From Trichostrongylus colubriformis (Eukaryota > Nematoda > Chromadorea > Rhabditida > Trichostrongylidae): a stretch of 64,000 nt of DNA. Position 1 is the stretch's first letter. Every line of letters begins with the position of its first letter. The stretch is taken from assembly GCA_963978905.1 (NCBI GenBank), contig OZ022259.1, forward strand, positions 15,722,068 through 15,786,067, in the 5' to 3' direction. Shown here one piece after another: positions 22,890-34,329 of this stretch. The notes below the pieces were generated by a model. It searched no databases, was not told where the DNA came from, and saw only the letters and a list, made by a program, of their open reading frames with translations. The position numbers and the translations under genes are program-made.

Positions 22890-25073
22890 CGATGGAAAAG
22901 CATAAGCTGGTCCTCAGCCGTTGACGACTTTTCCTCACGTACCATATCACGCATGTCCTGTTGCTTACCATACTCTCGCTGAATGCGCGATGATGACTGA
23001 AAAAGCAACCTCTGAACTCATGATTACAGCATTTTTTGAAGATAAAGATTTCGACCTGAGCAAAATGTTCCGATGAGCGTTTACTACCCTGTGATGGCAC
23101 CACATTTCCCGATCGATCCCGCTTCAATAAAAGGACTGTCTTCTCTGTAACCTCATCTTTGGCGCCTTCCAGCTTTCGCTTTAGCTTGTTCACTGTTTCC
23201 TTTAACAAGATTCTGTAGAGGAGAATGGAGTAAGCGATCATAAAGCAGTCAAAAATAGTTTCAACAGTAATGACATACCACACACAATGACACTCTACTT
23301 GAAAAAAAAAGCAAAAATTTCTATATCGAAAAAATGTAATATAAAGAATATAATGGTAATATTATGTAAATGTCAATAGCTCACCCACATCCTTTACTAT
23401 CTTTTCTGAAAACCATGTTAAATAACACCCCGTCTGACACCAGTTCTTAAATAGTGTACCGAAAGTCAGCCATCAGCAACCTCTCAAAATACAGTTTATC
23501 GCACCCATAGACCATTTCCGGTTTTTTATTTCAAGCTTTCATCCTCTCATTGTCACTGCTATATTCCCCACTTCTATTCTGTAGGAGTCATTGATATACC
23601 ATTCCGCGGAATGAATGAATGTGTAGAAGTGGAGACACATGCACGCCATCTCGTGAGGAAAACTTATAGATTCACAATAACTGAGCAACTAACTTACTGT
23701 GTCTCCCCTCATTTCCGCTTTGAGAATCTTCGCACTAATCTTATTCCTTTCATCTTCTGTCAAACAACTACTAGCTGAAGTCGATTCCTCTGTATGAGCG
23801 GATTCTTTACCATATGCACCGCTTCCTCCTTCATAACTGCTTGACACAAAATCCTGAAAACAAAGTACCAGAATGGAAGACCCTGTTTCCGCACACGTTG
23901 AATCTACGATGAATAGCAGTTTCACAAATTCATTCATGTAGAATTTGCAGGCGCGTACGTGCATATTAGGCTTGCCCTACTCAAGTCTATGTACGACAAA
24001 AATGGCGCTTACGAAGTTTCATGTACTTATGTACTTTGGACTAAACAAATTGATTTTCTCTTAAAACTATCCTCTTGAGGACACCGTCCGCGAACAGAGA
24101 TGCAACATACAAGCAACTGCTTTAGCATCTCACACATCTCTGGCGGAGACTGGCCCAAATTCCGCCGGTGTTCACCTCCCTAAAGGGATTGTTAGCAATT
24201 GAGCACCCTTAAGAATTCACAATGTCACTGCTCTGTGCACTGCAACAATTCACTTGTTAGGACTGCATAATGGGCTGGCCATGACGAGGGATCGTGCCAT
24301 CCGCCACAACTTCAGCTATGCTTCAGAACAACCACCTTCAAGAGGGGGATTGTTATAGAATATCCATTACAACAGAAATAAGTAACTTTCAACGGACTCC
24401 CAATCAAAAAACAGCATAACAGAAACGCACGATAACGTAGCTATGGAGAGCGAGGTTTAGGCTTTACTTCGTGGCATGGCAAAATCGCATGTTCTCAGAC
24501 ATTCCAAAATATAGGGTTTTGCCGGGTTCCTTACCACTCTGGGGCCGTGAGTGGTAAAAGACCAGCGTTGCAGAGGGTAAAACATGTTGAAGTGAAAGCT
24601 TGCAATTCCACGCTTTGCGATCCTGCGAGGAATAACCTCAGCCTGACCGATGGAAACAAGTATCACTTTCTCAGCACCATGGGAAATTACCATGGTTTGA
24701 TGATGGTAGAAAAGTAAAGCCAACTAAAGTGGGAGGGGGGAGACGCAACTTTTTAACAACATGGAAGCTCATCCCCTCCCTGGGACCTGGTTAAAATTCA
24801 TATCCCCTCCTCCTACATGAAAAGCATCTGTCAAAGTATCTGTCTCATCTGCTTTAGCCTAAATCTGGTAAGAAAAAGGAACTCCGACGTAGGTGAAAAT
24901 TTTGCGTCTCCCCCAATCCCCCATTATTTGACAAGAAAAATGTTCAGATATGGCAGCAGCTCACCTTTCCAGGCATTGCCAGCTTTTGAGCATACTTGGT
25001 AGGTATCGGTTTAGCTTTAACAGTATGACCGCCATAGTAATCATCGTCTGCCGGTTTACGGAACATCACAAAT
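22890..25073 (-). CDS. CWF19L2-like protein, central exons (partial gene)
   Basis: Four minus-strand exons join in phase: 24965-25073, 23698-23853, 23056-23199 and 22890-22996. They encode in order an FVMFRKPADDDYYGG segment, LTEDERNKISAKILKAEMRG, LKRKLEGAKDEV followed by LLLKRDRSGNVVP, and QREYGKQQDMRDMVREEK with TAEDQ. This matches the middle of CWF19-like protein 2, upstream of its CwfJ domains. That family acts with the intron-lariat spliceosome and Drn1/Dbr1 debranching. The first exon starts in phase 2 and the last ends in phase 2, so exons are missing on both sides. They may lie beyond repeats I could not read through, or the locus may be broken. Family assignment is from memory of conserved motifs. 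Confidence 0.65.
24728..24920. mobile_element. Foldback element family D, copy 2
   Basis: GGGAGACGCAACTTTTTAAC and GGAAGCTCATCCCCTCCCTG begin the copy. AAGTATCTGTCTCATCTGC and TTTAGCCTAAATCTGG form its right half, followed by GCGTCTCCCCC. It lies in the intron between the first two recognised exons of the CWF19L2-like gene. It is more diverged than the copy at 17.1 kb. Confidence 0.5.
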
Positions 25074-25074
25074 C

Positions 25075-25945
25075 TGGAACGATTTCTCAATAAAGCTGTA
25101 TATTTCACACCTTGTCATGGTTATGAATGAGCGATATTGCAAAACAAATAATTCGTGTTTCGCGCAAAGGTTCTGGCCGCTGTTGGTCATGCGCTCCAAC
25201 TGTTTCATGGTGCAGTTGCCATAGCACTGCTGAAATTGCAGAACCAGATGACGGTAGTGTCCTGATGAAGGAAGGCTGGGGGAGGATTGTAGAAGGCTGA
25301 GAACCTATGTATCAGTATCACTGACATTTTGACCATTGTGACAGAGATACCACGTCATATAATCAACGTGAAATTAATATGTCCCCATATCATCAATAAG
25401 GGATCATCCCAGAGCAAGGTAATGGAATGCTTATTGGGGATAACACTCAGTGGCTACAAGCTTCATTACCCTCAGGTCACTTTGGATTGAGATATGGAAA
25501 CTGAGAAAATGGTTATACTTTGCAACTACGAGAACCTCCTCATGACCTGAGCCTGACCACGACCCAGGCCTTCACAAATAAATATTGAACAGCTACGAAT
25601 AGTCACGAATCAGGTGACTGACATAACTACGACAAGTGAAATCAGGTAGTTAGTATTCGGCAAATCGGGTGCTAATAAATTATAATTAAGTGGGGGGGGG
25701 GCACCCCAGTGGGATCAGCCTCTACGGTATAACTGCCCACTTTTGAGCCTATACCAGAAGGAAGCTCATACCCTCAAGACCCTCAGGTAAGAATCAAGTA
25801 AACAATACGCTTGAATGCACAAACTGCTGATTGCAACTGCCGCCTTAATTAACAACATTTACAACACGAAAAAAATGCAGTGCGACCTGATTGCTGGACG
25901 GTATTTAGTGAGGATCTGCAACACAGCAACGCCGTCAACCTTCAC
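25075..25945. other. Intergenic or 5' intronic sequence of the CWF19L2-like gene
   Basis: No exon was recognised. A run of 9 G occurs near 25692 followed by CACCCC. The expected upstream exon, ending with two bases of a split codon, could not be located. Confidence 0.3.
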
Positions 25946-25948
25946 TGG

Positions 25949-26416
25949 GTGTATGTCGTTTGGCGCGGCCCTTGCAGCTAATTTGCCAATGGGGCGCATG
26001 GGCCGTCTGGAATCTCCCAGATTTTCCTAAGCCTTTTTAGGGGAGGAGCTTTGGCAGTGCCCCATTGGCAAATTAGCTCCAAGGGGCCGCGCCAAACGAC
26101 CGTCGCCCCCTTCACTCAATCCACAGCCACTGTCGTACCATCTCAAATCGACCTCCGAAAAAATCTCAAGCCAAAAAGCTAGGCAAATTTGGGAGAGCCC
26201 AGACGGCGAAGGACACGCCCCCCGCGGCAAGCAAGCATGTTGCTGAGACAGGCCAGGGGGTGTATGTCGTTTGGCGCGGCCCTTGCGGCTAATTTGCCAA
26301 TGGGGCGCATGGGCCGTCTGGACTCTCCCAGATTTACCTAAGCCTTCTTAAGGAAGGAGCTTTGGCAGTGCCCCATTGGCAAATTAGCTCCAAGGGGCCG
26401 CGCCAAACGACCGTCT
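25949..26416. repeat. Tandem pair of hairpin elements (family F)
   Basis: Two about 156-base units, 25949-26104 and 26260-26416, are nearly identical and in direct orientation. Each begins GTGTATGTCGTTTGGCGCGG and ends with a complementary CCGCGCCAAACGACCGTC. The inner arms GCTAATTTGCCAATGGGGC and GCCCCATTGGCAAATTAGC also pair. The about 155-base spacer contains part of the same unit in inverse orientation (AAATTTGGGAGAGCCCAGAC). The array therefore looks like three hairpin units, the middle one degraded or truncated. Confidence 0.75.
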
Positions 26417-26419
26417 CCC

Positions 26420-27254
26420 CAGGCCAGGTATCTCCTAATCGGGGGTTGCGTCGCGCTTTCTCATTGGCGCGCGGTAACTAGTAGGTAGGAGACGGCGCGA
26501 ACGTTTTTATTTCGCAGAGCAAGGAGTGATGCTGGCTTGATGTCTGCCAGCTTAGGGAATTCTTGCAACTTAATATGACCCGGGATGATCGTGACTCTTA
26601 ATTCGTTACGTAGAACCATATTGTCCCCTAACAAGCTACTGTTACTCTGTTGGTACTTAAAGGAACAATACGAAACTGTGGATACGTGGCTACCCTGGGC
26701 CGAGTCAATACTGACCAATCATGGTTAAAGATACTGACCACAGCTGACCAATCATGGATAAAGCTGAAATGGCACGATTTAAGAAGGTATATAGGTCAGA
26801 CATTTACCATTGTTGATAAATTTTGGTGAGCCTTTCCCCAATATTGATTGGTTGCTCGTATAGCACTTCTTCAACCAGCTCCAGTGGGCGATCGCCAGCA
26901 GTTACTTGAAGCTAACATCTTTGTTTTGCCACAATCCTGAAGTCCCCGTAGTCTTTTTACTTTCAGATATCATTGTCAAGCTTGCATTTCAAGGCAAATT
27001 TGCTATTTGCTGGCAGTATTTCTTATAAATGTAGTTTGCGTGTTCGGAGGCGTGCACGTCTCACCAAAGATATGTATGTATCTCGTTGCACTTTTACAGC
27101 AGTTTTTCAAACCCTTTCTCGATAGCCGAAAAATCGTTGTCCCCTATTACAACATCCAGTCATGGAAAAATTGAAAGTCAACCTCCATCCTCAACTGTTG
27201 CATAACCTCGCAATTCTAATTATATTCCTCAAACAATCCACAGTTACCGCAAAA
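26420..27254. other. Intergenic, no recognisable gene
   Basis: An 85-codon minus-strand frame (26461-26718) has no recognised domain or splice context. TGACCAATCATGG is duplicated near 26711 and 26744. Confidence 0.35.
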
Positions 27255-27410
27255 TGTTCACCCACGTCAAAGCTTCTTTCCCTTCCTAGGGTTAGGCTAA
27301 AGCAGATGAGACCTATGCTTTGACAGATGCTTTTTAATGTGGGAGGAGGGGATATCAATTTTAGCCTAAGCCTAGTAAGGGGAAGGAGCTTTGATAGCGC
27401 CCTGTGGCGC
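27255..27410. mobile_element. Foldback element family D, copy 3 (inverted)
   Basis: AAAGCTTCTTTCCCTTCCTA with GGGTTAGGCTAAAGCAGATG starts the copy, and TTTTAGCCTAAGCCTAGTAA with GGAAGGAGCTTTGA closes it. The centre carries the complement of the other copies' middle (AGACAGATAC replaced by AGACCTATGC), so it lies in the opposite orientation. Confidence 0.55.
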
Positions 27411-27572
27411 GTTTTTCAACGCCGGTTTCGTTACACATTGTATCTACCAAACCCATATGTTTGTTTTCAGGCGCCATTGTTTTCGTAAACGTTATTCTGC
27501 CCTTGCCCCCCTCCCGGTGCCTTTAAGGATTGGTCGCGCGATACAAGACGGATTCCGCAGGCCGTAGACCTG

Positions 27573-27813
27573 TTAGGCCGCGGTCATACTTTACGTGTCT
27601 GCGGCAGGGCCTGGCCGGGTATCTTGCGTCTCCACACTGCCTCGTTGCCTGCGTCATCTCTGCACCTCCCCCGTGCCACTCTCTCTCTCGCTGCCTGTGA
27701 GAGAGAGTGGCACGGGGGAGGTGCAGAGATGACGCAGGCAACGAGGCAGTGTGGAGACGCAAGATACGCGGCCGCGCCCTGCCGCAGACACGTAAAGTAT
27801 GACCGCGGCCTAA
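27573..27813. mobile_element. Near-perfect palindrome, family E copy 2
   Basis: Termini are TTAGGCCGCGGTCATACTTT and its complement. The arms run through ACGTGTCTGCGGCAGGGC, GCGTCTCCACACTGCCTCG and CACCTCCCCCGTGCCACTC, meeting at a CTCTCTCTCGCTGCCTGTGA centre. The two arms differ mainly by a few bases near GGCCGCG, so the hairpin is about 110 base pairs long. Both strands therefore contain mirror-image open frames, which are artefacts of the palindrome. A degenerate relative is present near 36.58-36.76 kb. Confidence 0.8.
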
Positions 27814-28374
27814 CCCTGTTAAAGGGACGCAAACGCGTCCTTTAAAGAAACATTTCGTCCCTGCGAATGCGAACTTGTCACTGGCGCGGTCATACGGTGA
27901 AAGTTGGGAAGTGAAGCATGGGTAATGTACACTCATCGTCAAGTTCGTGTGATGTGCTTCCAGTTGAGTACTACCTTAATGACTTAGCATGTGGGGAAGG
28001 TAAGTGTAAGCATGGTCAACCCGTCATTAATGGGGTCAGTCATTCTTCTGCTCCGGGGCGGCCTTCTCTCTACCTCCACGTTCACTTAATCCCCGTGCTT
28101 TGGCTTGCTATCAATCCCAAATCCGACATCGGTTCTGAAAAAGACATTTAGAATGGAGAATGGACTTCAGAATAGCTAGAACAGCCTTTTTCTATGGCAA
28201 TTAGATTAATAATGGGTGGTATAACTCCGTCGAACTCGATAAACTGCGATCTACTACGTACAAGAAAAGGAAATGTGAGAAAACACCATTGCCTCAAAAC
28301 CCAATAGTTTTCGACAATCCTAGCTTCTTCTTCACCGTGTTTAAAAGACCGCGCCAGTGTCAAGCTCTTTAAGA

Positions 28375-28645
28375 CCGCTTTTATATTGTGCGCACCGGCG
28401 GCGACGTCGATTTGACGCCGTCAACTCACGCAACCATTTGCCCGCCGCAAGAGACGGCGGTCCGTTCGCGAAATTTTTGACCCAATCACACTACATAATG
28501 ATGACTATCGCGAGAGCCCCCTTCGTATCTTGGCGCGTTGCTAAGGGACGCGTTGCTTCTTTGAAGGACGCCTCTTTGAAGGATGCGTTGCTTCTTTAAA
28601 GGATGCGTTTGCGTCCTTTAAAGAAGCAACGCATCTTCAAAGAGG
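28375..28645. repeat. Decayed foldback with AAGAAGCAACGCATC hairpin
   Basis: GATGCGTTGCTTCTTTAAAG and CTTTAAAGAAGCAACGCATC pair around GATGCGTTTGCGTCC at 28581-28634. The upstream ACGTCGATTTGACGCCGTC resembles the interior of the family E palindromes. GACGCAAACGCGTCCTTTAAAG also occurs just outside the family E copy at 27.8 kb, linking the two. Confidence 0.45.
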
Positions 28646-28649
28646 CGTT

Positions 28650-29900
28650 CTCCCTTCCTTTGAAAAGGGTTACGGTGGTGGCAGATTTACGGCCTGCGCA
28701 ATCCGTCTTGTTAGTCTATGAAGTTCACTTGAGATATTCTATGTCATATCACTTGTTAATAGATGGTATGTGTGTATTTATTAGATTTTTGATTTTTTGA
28801 AATAAAAATCCTTAAATTCCTCCAACTTTTACATATTAGGAAAAAGATACAGAATGGGAAAGACTGAAGAAAGAGAACAGAAGCAGAGGTAATAAAAGAG
28901 TAAAACTTGAACTTCAAAAGTGAAGTTGTAAAAAGTTTGGGCGTTGATCAATCTGGTACTCATATACGCCATGCACTCAGCTTCCATTCATAATCATGGT
29001 GGCAGGTGCATGCCATTTGGTGCATAGTGTGACTGGCGCAGCTAGTTGACTATTGTGATATTGTCCTCTCGAACAGATCTGGAACCGGCTTTCCGATACG
29101 TCATGGTGAAGGCAGCTGAGTGAGATGGTGGACGGGTAACGGCAAGCGAGGGTGGCCGTTTCAACCTCTTCAACGTGCGAAAAGCCGTTCTGAGTGAGGA
29201 TCAGCGATAAATATGAACTCTATTTCTTAGGTTTTTGCCATTCCATTCCGTTAGTTCTGTATTGTTGCATTGTCTAACATCTCTATTGTTCCCATTCAAT
29301 AATCGACCCGAATAGGTGTACATCAGGAATGTACATCCAGGTCAAGTCTCACGCAAAGAGGTGGCGGTCATGCTCCCTGCGCAGCGCTTCGCCGATTGAC
29401 AATAGGACCAGCATGGCATTTGGCCACAAGAACGCAGTTTGCGGAAGCGATGGCTAATTTGCACAGTGGTGACTCAATCAGATCTGAATGGCTTCTCCCA
29501 GTGCTTTCGATGATGAGCGTCAGGATTAGCCTTTTCAGGCGAACAGCCTCCACTTATCGAGGCAAAACGCCAACCCCGCGAAGTTGCGATTCTGCGGCGT
29601 TGCACTTTCGCACGCGATACTGGGAGTGGAGATTGTGCAATGTCGTAACTTCACGCGTGCAGCCGCAAAATCGTAGAATCTCAAAATCGCGAAGTTTGAT
29701 CACGGCCTTGCGCAGCGCTCATATGTAATGTTATGGTGGGATTGCCATTTTTGTGGATGCGCCAATTCTGCGTTTTCGCGGAATCGAGAAATCTGCAGGA
29801 AAAGGTGGATAGATATTGATTGGAAGAAGTGTGGCAATCGCGTCAAGTAGAAATGCGGGGCCCGAGAAATCTACATTTCTGTAATTCTTCAGACCGTACA
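28650..29900. other. Intergenic, no recognisable gene
   Basis: Short frames only. A plus-strand frame at 29396-29728 overlaps a stretch with weak internal complementarity (GCGAAGTTGCGATTCTGCGG and CCGCAAAATCGTAGAATC), which suggests another degraded foldback. Confidence 0.35.
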
Positions 29901-29903
29901 AGG

Positions 29904-30098
29904 GTGTGTATCCTTGTCAGGATTTCGCACCGCGACATGCGGCGTGGGACGCGATTTGGAGCTATCACATGGTGATGCTAGGGAAGCCACACACAAGTGG
30001 CTTGTTATCGCATTGGGACCCAACAAAACGGCGTCTTTAGCATGTCTGCATCGCTTGGCTTACGACACTCTGCGGTGCGAAATCTTGACATAAGGGTC
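29904..30098. mobile_element. Foldback element, family A copy
   Basis: CCTTGTCAGGATTTCGCACC with GCGACATGCGGCG on the left is complementary to CTGCGGTGCGAAATCTTGAC on the right. It ends about 150 bases upstream of the TATA box of the small secreted-protein gene, so it may contribute to that gene's promoter region. Confidence 0.6.
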
Positions 30099-30251
30099 AT
30101 CCGCTTTACAAAGCCTGGAAATCGATACGTATCTGATCCCTTTCCCATTTCCACAAAAACGCGAATTGCACCCGGTATGAACACTGCCTCATCCCTAAAT
30201 GTGTTCTTGGTGAATGATGTTACCTATAGCTCCAGACCGATAAGCGTTGTC

Positions 30252-30258
30252 TATAAAT
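30252..30258 (+). promoter_or_regulatory. TATA box of the small secreted-protein gene
   Basis: TATAAAT lies 53 bases upstream of the ATG at 30305. This spacing allows a short leader with the start site near 30280. It is inferred from position and sequence only. Confidence 0.45.
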
Positions 30259-30304
30259 GAAGCGGAAAAGGCGAGCATTTCATTTTGCTGCTACTTTCAT
30301 CACA

Positions 30305-31459
30305 ATGCGTTGTGTATTGCTGTTCCTGGTACTGTCAACGTTCGTGTTTTGTGACGACGGTGAGTCATGGCTGTGACTGAAGTTTAATTGTGCTGAAACA
30401 ATGAGTAAAAATCTTTCTTTTTCAAGTGAAAATTCATAAAGTCCTGGAAGATATAACTGGTTGGAGTGAGGCAGACGCCAAGATTATGGACAGCGTCGCT
30501 GATGCAACTGCAGATAACAAAACTGGAGAAGCTGACAAGGTTAGTGCAAGTGTTTCAACAAGCCAGAAAGAACTTGTGGAATGGTAACCTAGTGAAATAC
30601 ATAATTTACGGGACACGTGAATCCCAGAAAGTTTTCAGCAAAAATATGAAATGCAGTTGGTTGCAAAACATAACGATTTATGGGAAAAAACGCTCAAATT
30701 CCGAGAGAAGGCAACAAAAGTGGGCAAGGAGAACAAAGCAGCTCTCAGTTTCATAGTAGATTCGGTAAGACCTGTGTGTTGCCCGTGACACATGCAGTGG
30801 AAAAATGAGGGCTCAATGTGGGTTCAAGGGTATACGCAACATGGTTTAAAACTGAAATTCACAGTATTCCTTTTCCTACAAGAAAAAGCTTTGAAAATGA
30901 AATTGTAGTAGGATACCTTCGCAATGAGGGTGGGTGGGGCATATCACAAAAAGTTTCACACCTGAGTACTTCTGAAGGATCCTTGTGGAGTCACTCTGCA
31001 CATTCAACGTATATTTTTTGCCTAAGCCTCAAAGGAGGTAGGGCTTAAGTCAAAATAGGATCCTAGTAGGATGTCCCCCCCCCCCCCTCATTGTGATAGC
31101 TTCCATGGTGAGTCCTTTGCGTGCTGTGAGGTCTGTGAAGCACAATGGTGCGCATTACACAAAAGTTACGTCATACTGCGTATCCCCCACCCACATTGAT
31201 CCTAACGGAGGAAAATCAATACATTATTTTAGGTGATGAAATATGCTCATGCGGTAAGACACGGAGGGATGAAAGAGGATGAGGCATCGAAGAAGTAGAC
31301 GCTGCATGGTTTCCGTTTCTATGAGTGGATATCTGTAATAGGTTCTATTTCAGAGTAATAGAAGACTGGGATAAGCTGGCTAAAGATGTGAAGGCCTATT
31401 TGATGAAAAATTTCCCAGCGCTCAAAAATACTCCGCATTTCGCTAAAACTTCTAAATAA
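30305..31459 (+). CDS. Small secreted all-helical protein, five exons, complete
   Basis: Exons 30305-30359, 30427-30539, 30639-30764, 31233-31294 and 31354-31459 join in phase with GT-AG introns and give about 153 residues. The first exon is a clear signal peptide (MRCVLLFLVLSTFVFCDD). The mature part is rich in Lys, Asp, Glu and Ala, has no cysteine, and contains segments such as QLVAKHNDLWEKTLKFREK and WDKLAKDVKAYLMKNFPAL that look amphipathic and helical. Size, signal and helical content resemble the nematode-restricted SXP/RAL-2 (DUF148) secreted proteins, but I see no diagnostic motif, so this is a hypothesis. A poly(A) hexamer overlaps the stop codon. The gene stands alone among repeats. 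Confidence 0.75.
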
Positions 31460-31460
31460 A
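31455..31460 (+). terminator. Poly(A) signal overlapping the stop codon
   Basis: The last codons read TCT AAA TAA A, so the AATAAA hexamer includes the TAA stop at 31457-31459. If used, the 3' UTR would be only 15-25 bases long. The next sequence is T/G-rich (GTTGTTGTTTGTTTGG), as expected downstream of a cleavage site. Confidence 0.5.
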
Positions 31461-31776
31461 TGTTGTTGTTTGTTTGGTTTTCGTAGTGGAATATAGCGTC
31501 ATGTTTCCTGCCCGTGGCTGCATTTGTATTTGGCGACGCATCCGCGATTGCTGCGTCGCGTACCAAGGGCATTATCACGGTGCTCAGTGTAACTAGAACC
31601 ATGAGTATCACGAAGGAAAACCTATCAAATTCGGTGCACACACTGAGATGATATAAGAGAGAGTCGTCATTCATCAACGTTGTGTGAGACGCGCGATAAC
31701 AGATGATAAGTTATGGTAAAGTTTGATAAAAGCTTATAGCAACTGGACTTGATGAGATCTGCTCGATAATACCATA

Positions 31777-31993
31777 CGCGTGTGCATCACTGGAACTAAA
31801 TCCCGCAGCGGTGTGCGGCGTAAGGTGTGCAACTTATTGTTAGGGGCGCCTTATGTAATTGCTCCCAAGGCTACACCTAAAATAGGGTACAAAACAGAGC
31901 AATCGCTTCGGGACGCAACTACATATGGCTCCCCTAGCTCGCACGCACCGTGCCGCTTGTCGCTGTGTGAAATCCTGTCCTAACGACACTCAC
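31777..31993. mobile_element. Foldback element, family A-like copy
   Basis: AGCGGTGTGCGGCG with GTGTGCAACTTATTGTTAGG on the left and CACGCACCGTGCCGCTTG with GTGTGAAATCCTGTCCTAAC on the right are imperfect complements. This copy is more diverged than those at 0.84, 4.0 and 29.9 kb and is closest to the pair near 6.17 and 6.65 kb, where AGGAAAGGAC and GTCCTAAC-type ends recur. Confidence 0.45.
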
Positions 31994-32130
31994 CTACAGC
32001 ATACCACTATGACCCAGATGTTGAATGATCAATAAATACGCTTCGTTATACACCGATATCAGTTTACGAAACGTATCTATCGCTAAACTCTGCGGACATT
32101 CAGATAGATGGCTGTATCCTACTATATATA

Positions 32131-32867
32131 CAGGGGGTGCCAAAGAAAAAGTAATTTTGCCCACGCTCACATCTCCCAATTATACTAAACATAGGGAAAC
32201 GAAAGAAATGAAAGTGTTGGGGCAAAATATTCCCGATATCTTCTAAAAGCAGGAACAAGCTGAGACTCACTACTTTCATTTTCATAAAAATATAGAATCT
32301 TTAAGCAGCGCAGTCGGGCTTCGGAGCACCCACGGTATCAAGGTCCCCTTAAAACAGTGGAGCCGGGTTCCATGGTAGGTCTTTTGTGGGAAGCTTCCTA
32401 AGGATTGGCCCTTCGGTTCATGAAAGTCACAGAGCCCCTGCTGCTTGGACAAGGCTGCTATGATCCGAAGTATCATTTTCATGCCCAAATCCGCCTCCGG
32501 AGGGGTTTCAGTGGTAAGTGCACGTTTTGGCTCTTGGAAACGAAGGGCGCTGGGAACCCGGAAAAAACGGGATCCTAAAGAACACCACCCAGTATGAATC
32601 CCCTTAGGTACCCAGAGTGAACAGACCTCAGCAAGGTTGTGAACGAGGGCGACGAAATTTCGGATTTTGCCCAGTTGTGGTGACACATATTGTTCACTAT
32701 TTCCTCGCTCCCGTTCCTGCTCGTGCAGAAGGATGCCACGGAGTATAGTGATAAAGTGAGGTCTGCTCTTGAATCTGGGGATGAAAATACCTCAAAAGAA
32801 TTTGCTGTAGTTCGACTAAAGTGGGGTGAAGGTGGACGAGACAAAATTACTTTTTTTGCACCCCCTG
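32131..32867. mobile_element. 0.74 kb TIR element (family C), copy 2
   Basis: CAGGGGGTGCCAAAGAAAA at the left end and GCACCCCCTG at the right end, both flanked by TA. It is nearly colinear with the copy at 15250-15988 and has the same degenerate minus-strand frames. Right-flank similarity (AATTCGCTTAGTA followed by GTGTATGTTTGCATG) continues past the TIR in both copies, whereas the left flanks differ. Confidence 0.7.
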
Positions 32868-32999
32868 TATAATTCGCTTAGTAGTGTGTATGTTTGCATG
32901 TCTGTCAGGAAACCCATATCTCGCCCCACAGCAATGGTGGAATATTGAATTTCACAAATTATAGAGGGATTGCTTGGGGGACATCAATGGTAGTGGACC

Positions 33000-33315
33000 G
33001 AAAATGATGGCAACCGATAATGGCTGATAAGGAGCCTTGAAAGATGAATGTCACCGAAGCCGCTTTGCCTTTCGCGTTGGCACTCATAGGTATTTTGCAG
33101 AGTGGAACAGGGACTTCAATGGGTGGAGATTCAAATTGATAACGGTTGATAAAATCCGATAAGGAGCGTGAGAATGCAAATGTCGTCAAATCCGTTTGGT
33201 GTTCCCTAGTGACAGTGGGGTGGTCACACTCATAGTTGTTGTGGGGAGTGGCACCGGAACCTCAGTGGTGGTGGACCGAATTTGATAATGTCTGATAAAG
33301 TTGATAAGAGAGATG
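33000..33315. repeat. Diverged tandem units of about 145 bp, block 1
   Basis: The motif GATAAtggcTGATAAGGAGC-like recurs near 33008, 33138 and 33281, each followed by a Cys/Lys-codon-free AT-rich segment, then ACTCATAG and a GTGGGAC-like stretch. It resumes as block 2 at 34330-34745. The spacing varies from about 130 to 147 bases, so the units are old and indel-bearing. Confidence 0.6.
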
Positions 33316-34325
33316 GGAAATCCCGTACACAGCTTACTGTTACCGTACGACCACTATAGCTGGTATGATGCTTATAATTAGTGTCACAGGAGGAGCATAT
33401 TTGGTTTGTGTTCCGATATCAGTAGCAGCAATGTATCGAGCAAACTGTTTGGCTTTTCAAATAACAGCGTCTGTTATTTGACGCTGCGATTTGCATGAAT
33501 GGTCTATTACGATATCATCTAGATTCGCTATAACAAAGCAAGTGAACCATTTTCCAAGCGGTACAGGAACAACAAGGCATATCCAGTGCTAGGCCATCTG
33601 TCATTCCAAATAGTGCTGCATGTTCAGCAATTGATAAGTATCGGTAATTGGCAACTGGATCTACTACCAACATAGAAATATTGAATACTTTGAGCAAACT
33701 AATTGCTTACAACCAGTGTGATCGAATCCAAAACTATCCAACGCTGATCGGTATAACCTCCCAAATAGTGACCACTACAGCCCAAAGGTGAAATAGTCAG
33801 GGGTGAACATCATTCGTTCCTGATCCGATATCAGTTGTAACAAAAGATAGCGATCGCTAAATCATCTGGACTTCCTATGAGTGGCTAATGTGATATGAAT
33901 TAACAAGCGATTTATCAGCCAACTGCAAAGCTCAAGCAGTAAATGCTCACTAAGTGAACATTATTCGTACTCCAGTATGCGGTAGGAATGTTTCGATCTC
34001 GAAACCACATTAGATTCTTAATAGTATAATTATAAATATATTTCTATAATTATAAAAATATAATTCTTAATAAAATCTAAGGTGATATACCAGTTGCACC
34101 AGCGCTCAGTACTGCGCATATCACAGTGTGAAATTATGCGATATGTACTTCCCTGACATCGGTGGGTCATTCCTTATCCTACTATTTATAATCGGCTAAA
34201 TGTGTCTGTTGGTATGTGTGTGGGTGTGGGTGTGGATGTGGGTGTGTGTCTTTGACCGGAAATTCATATTTCGCGTCGCAGCAAAGCTGGGACCCTGAAT
34301 TTTACAAATGATATAGGGGGTGATA
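33316..34325. other. Spacer between tandem-repeat blocks
   Basis: No gene is recognised. It contains an AT-rich palindromic stretch at 34015-34085 (TATAATTATAAATATATTTC and its near complement) and a (GTGTGG)n-type minisatellite at about 34205-34250. It may be unrelated sequence inserted into the tandem array. Confidence 0.4.
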
Positions 34326-34329
34326 AGAG

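Noticed and set aside
27523..27942. 139-codon minus-strand frame and similar plus-strand frames
   Set aside because: These lie in the family E palindrome, so the same peptide appears on both strands as a mirror effect.
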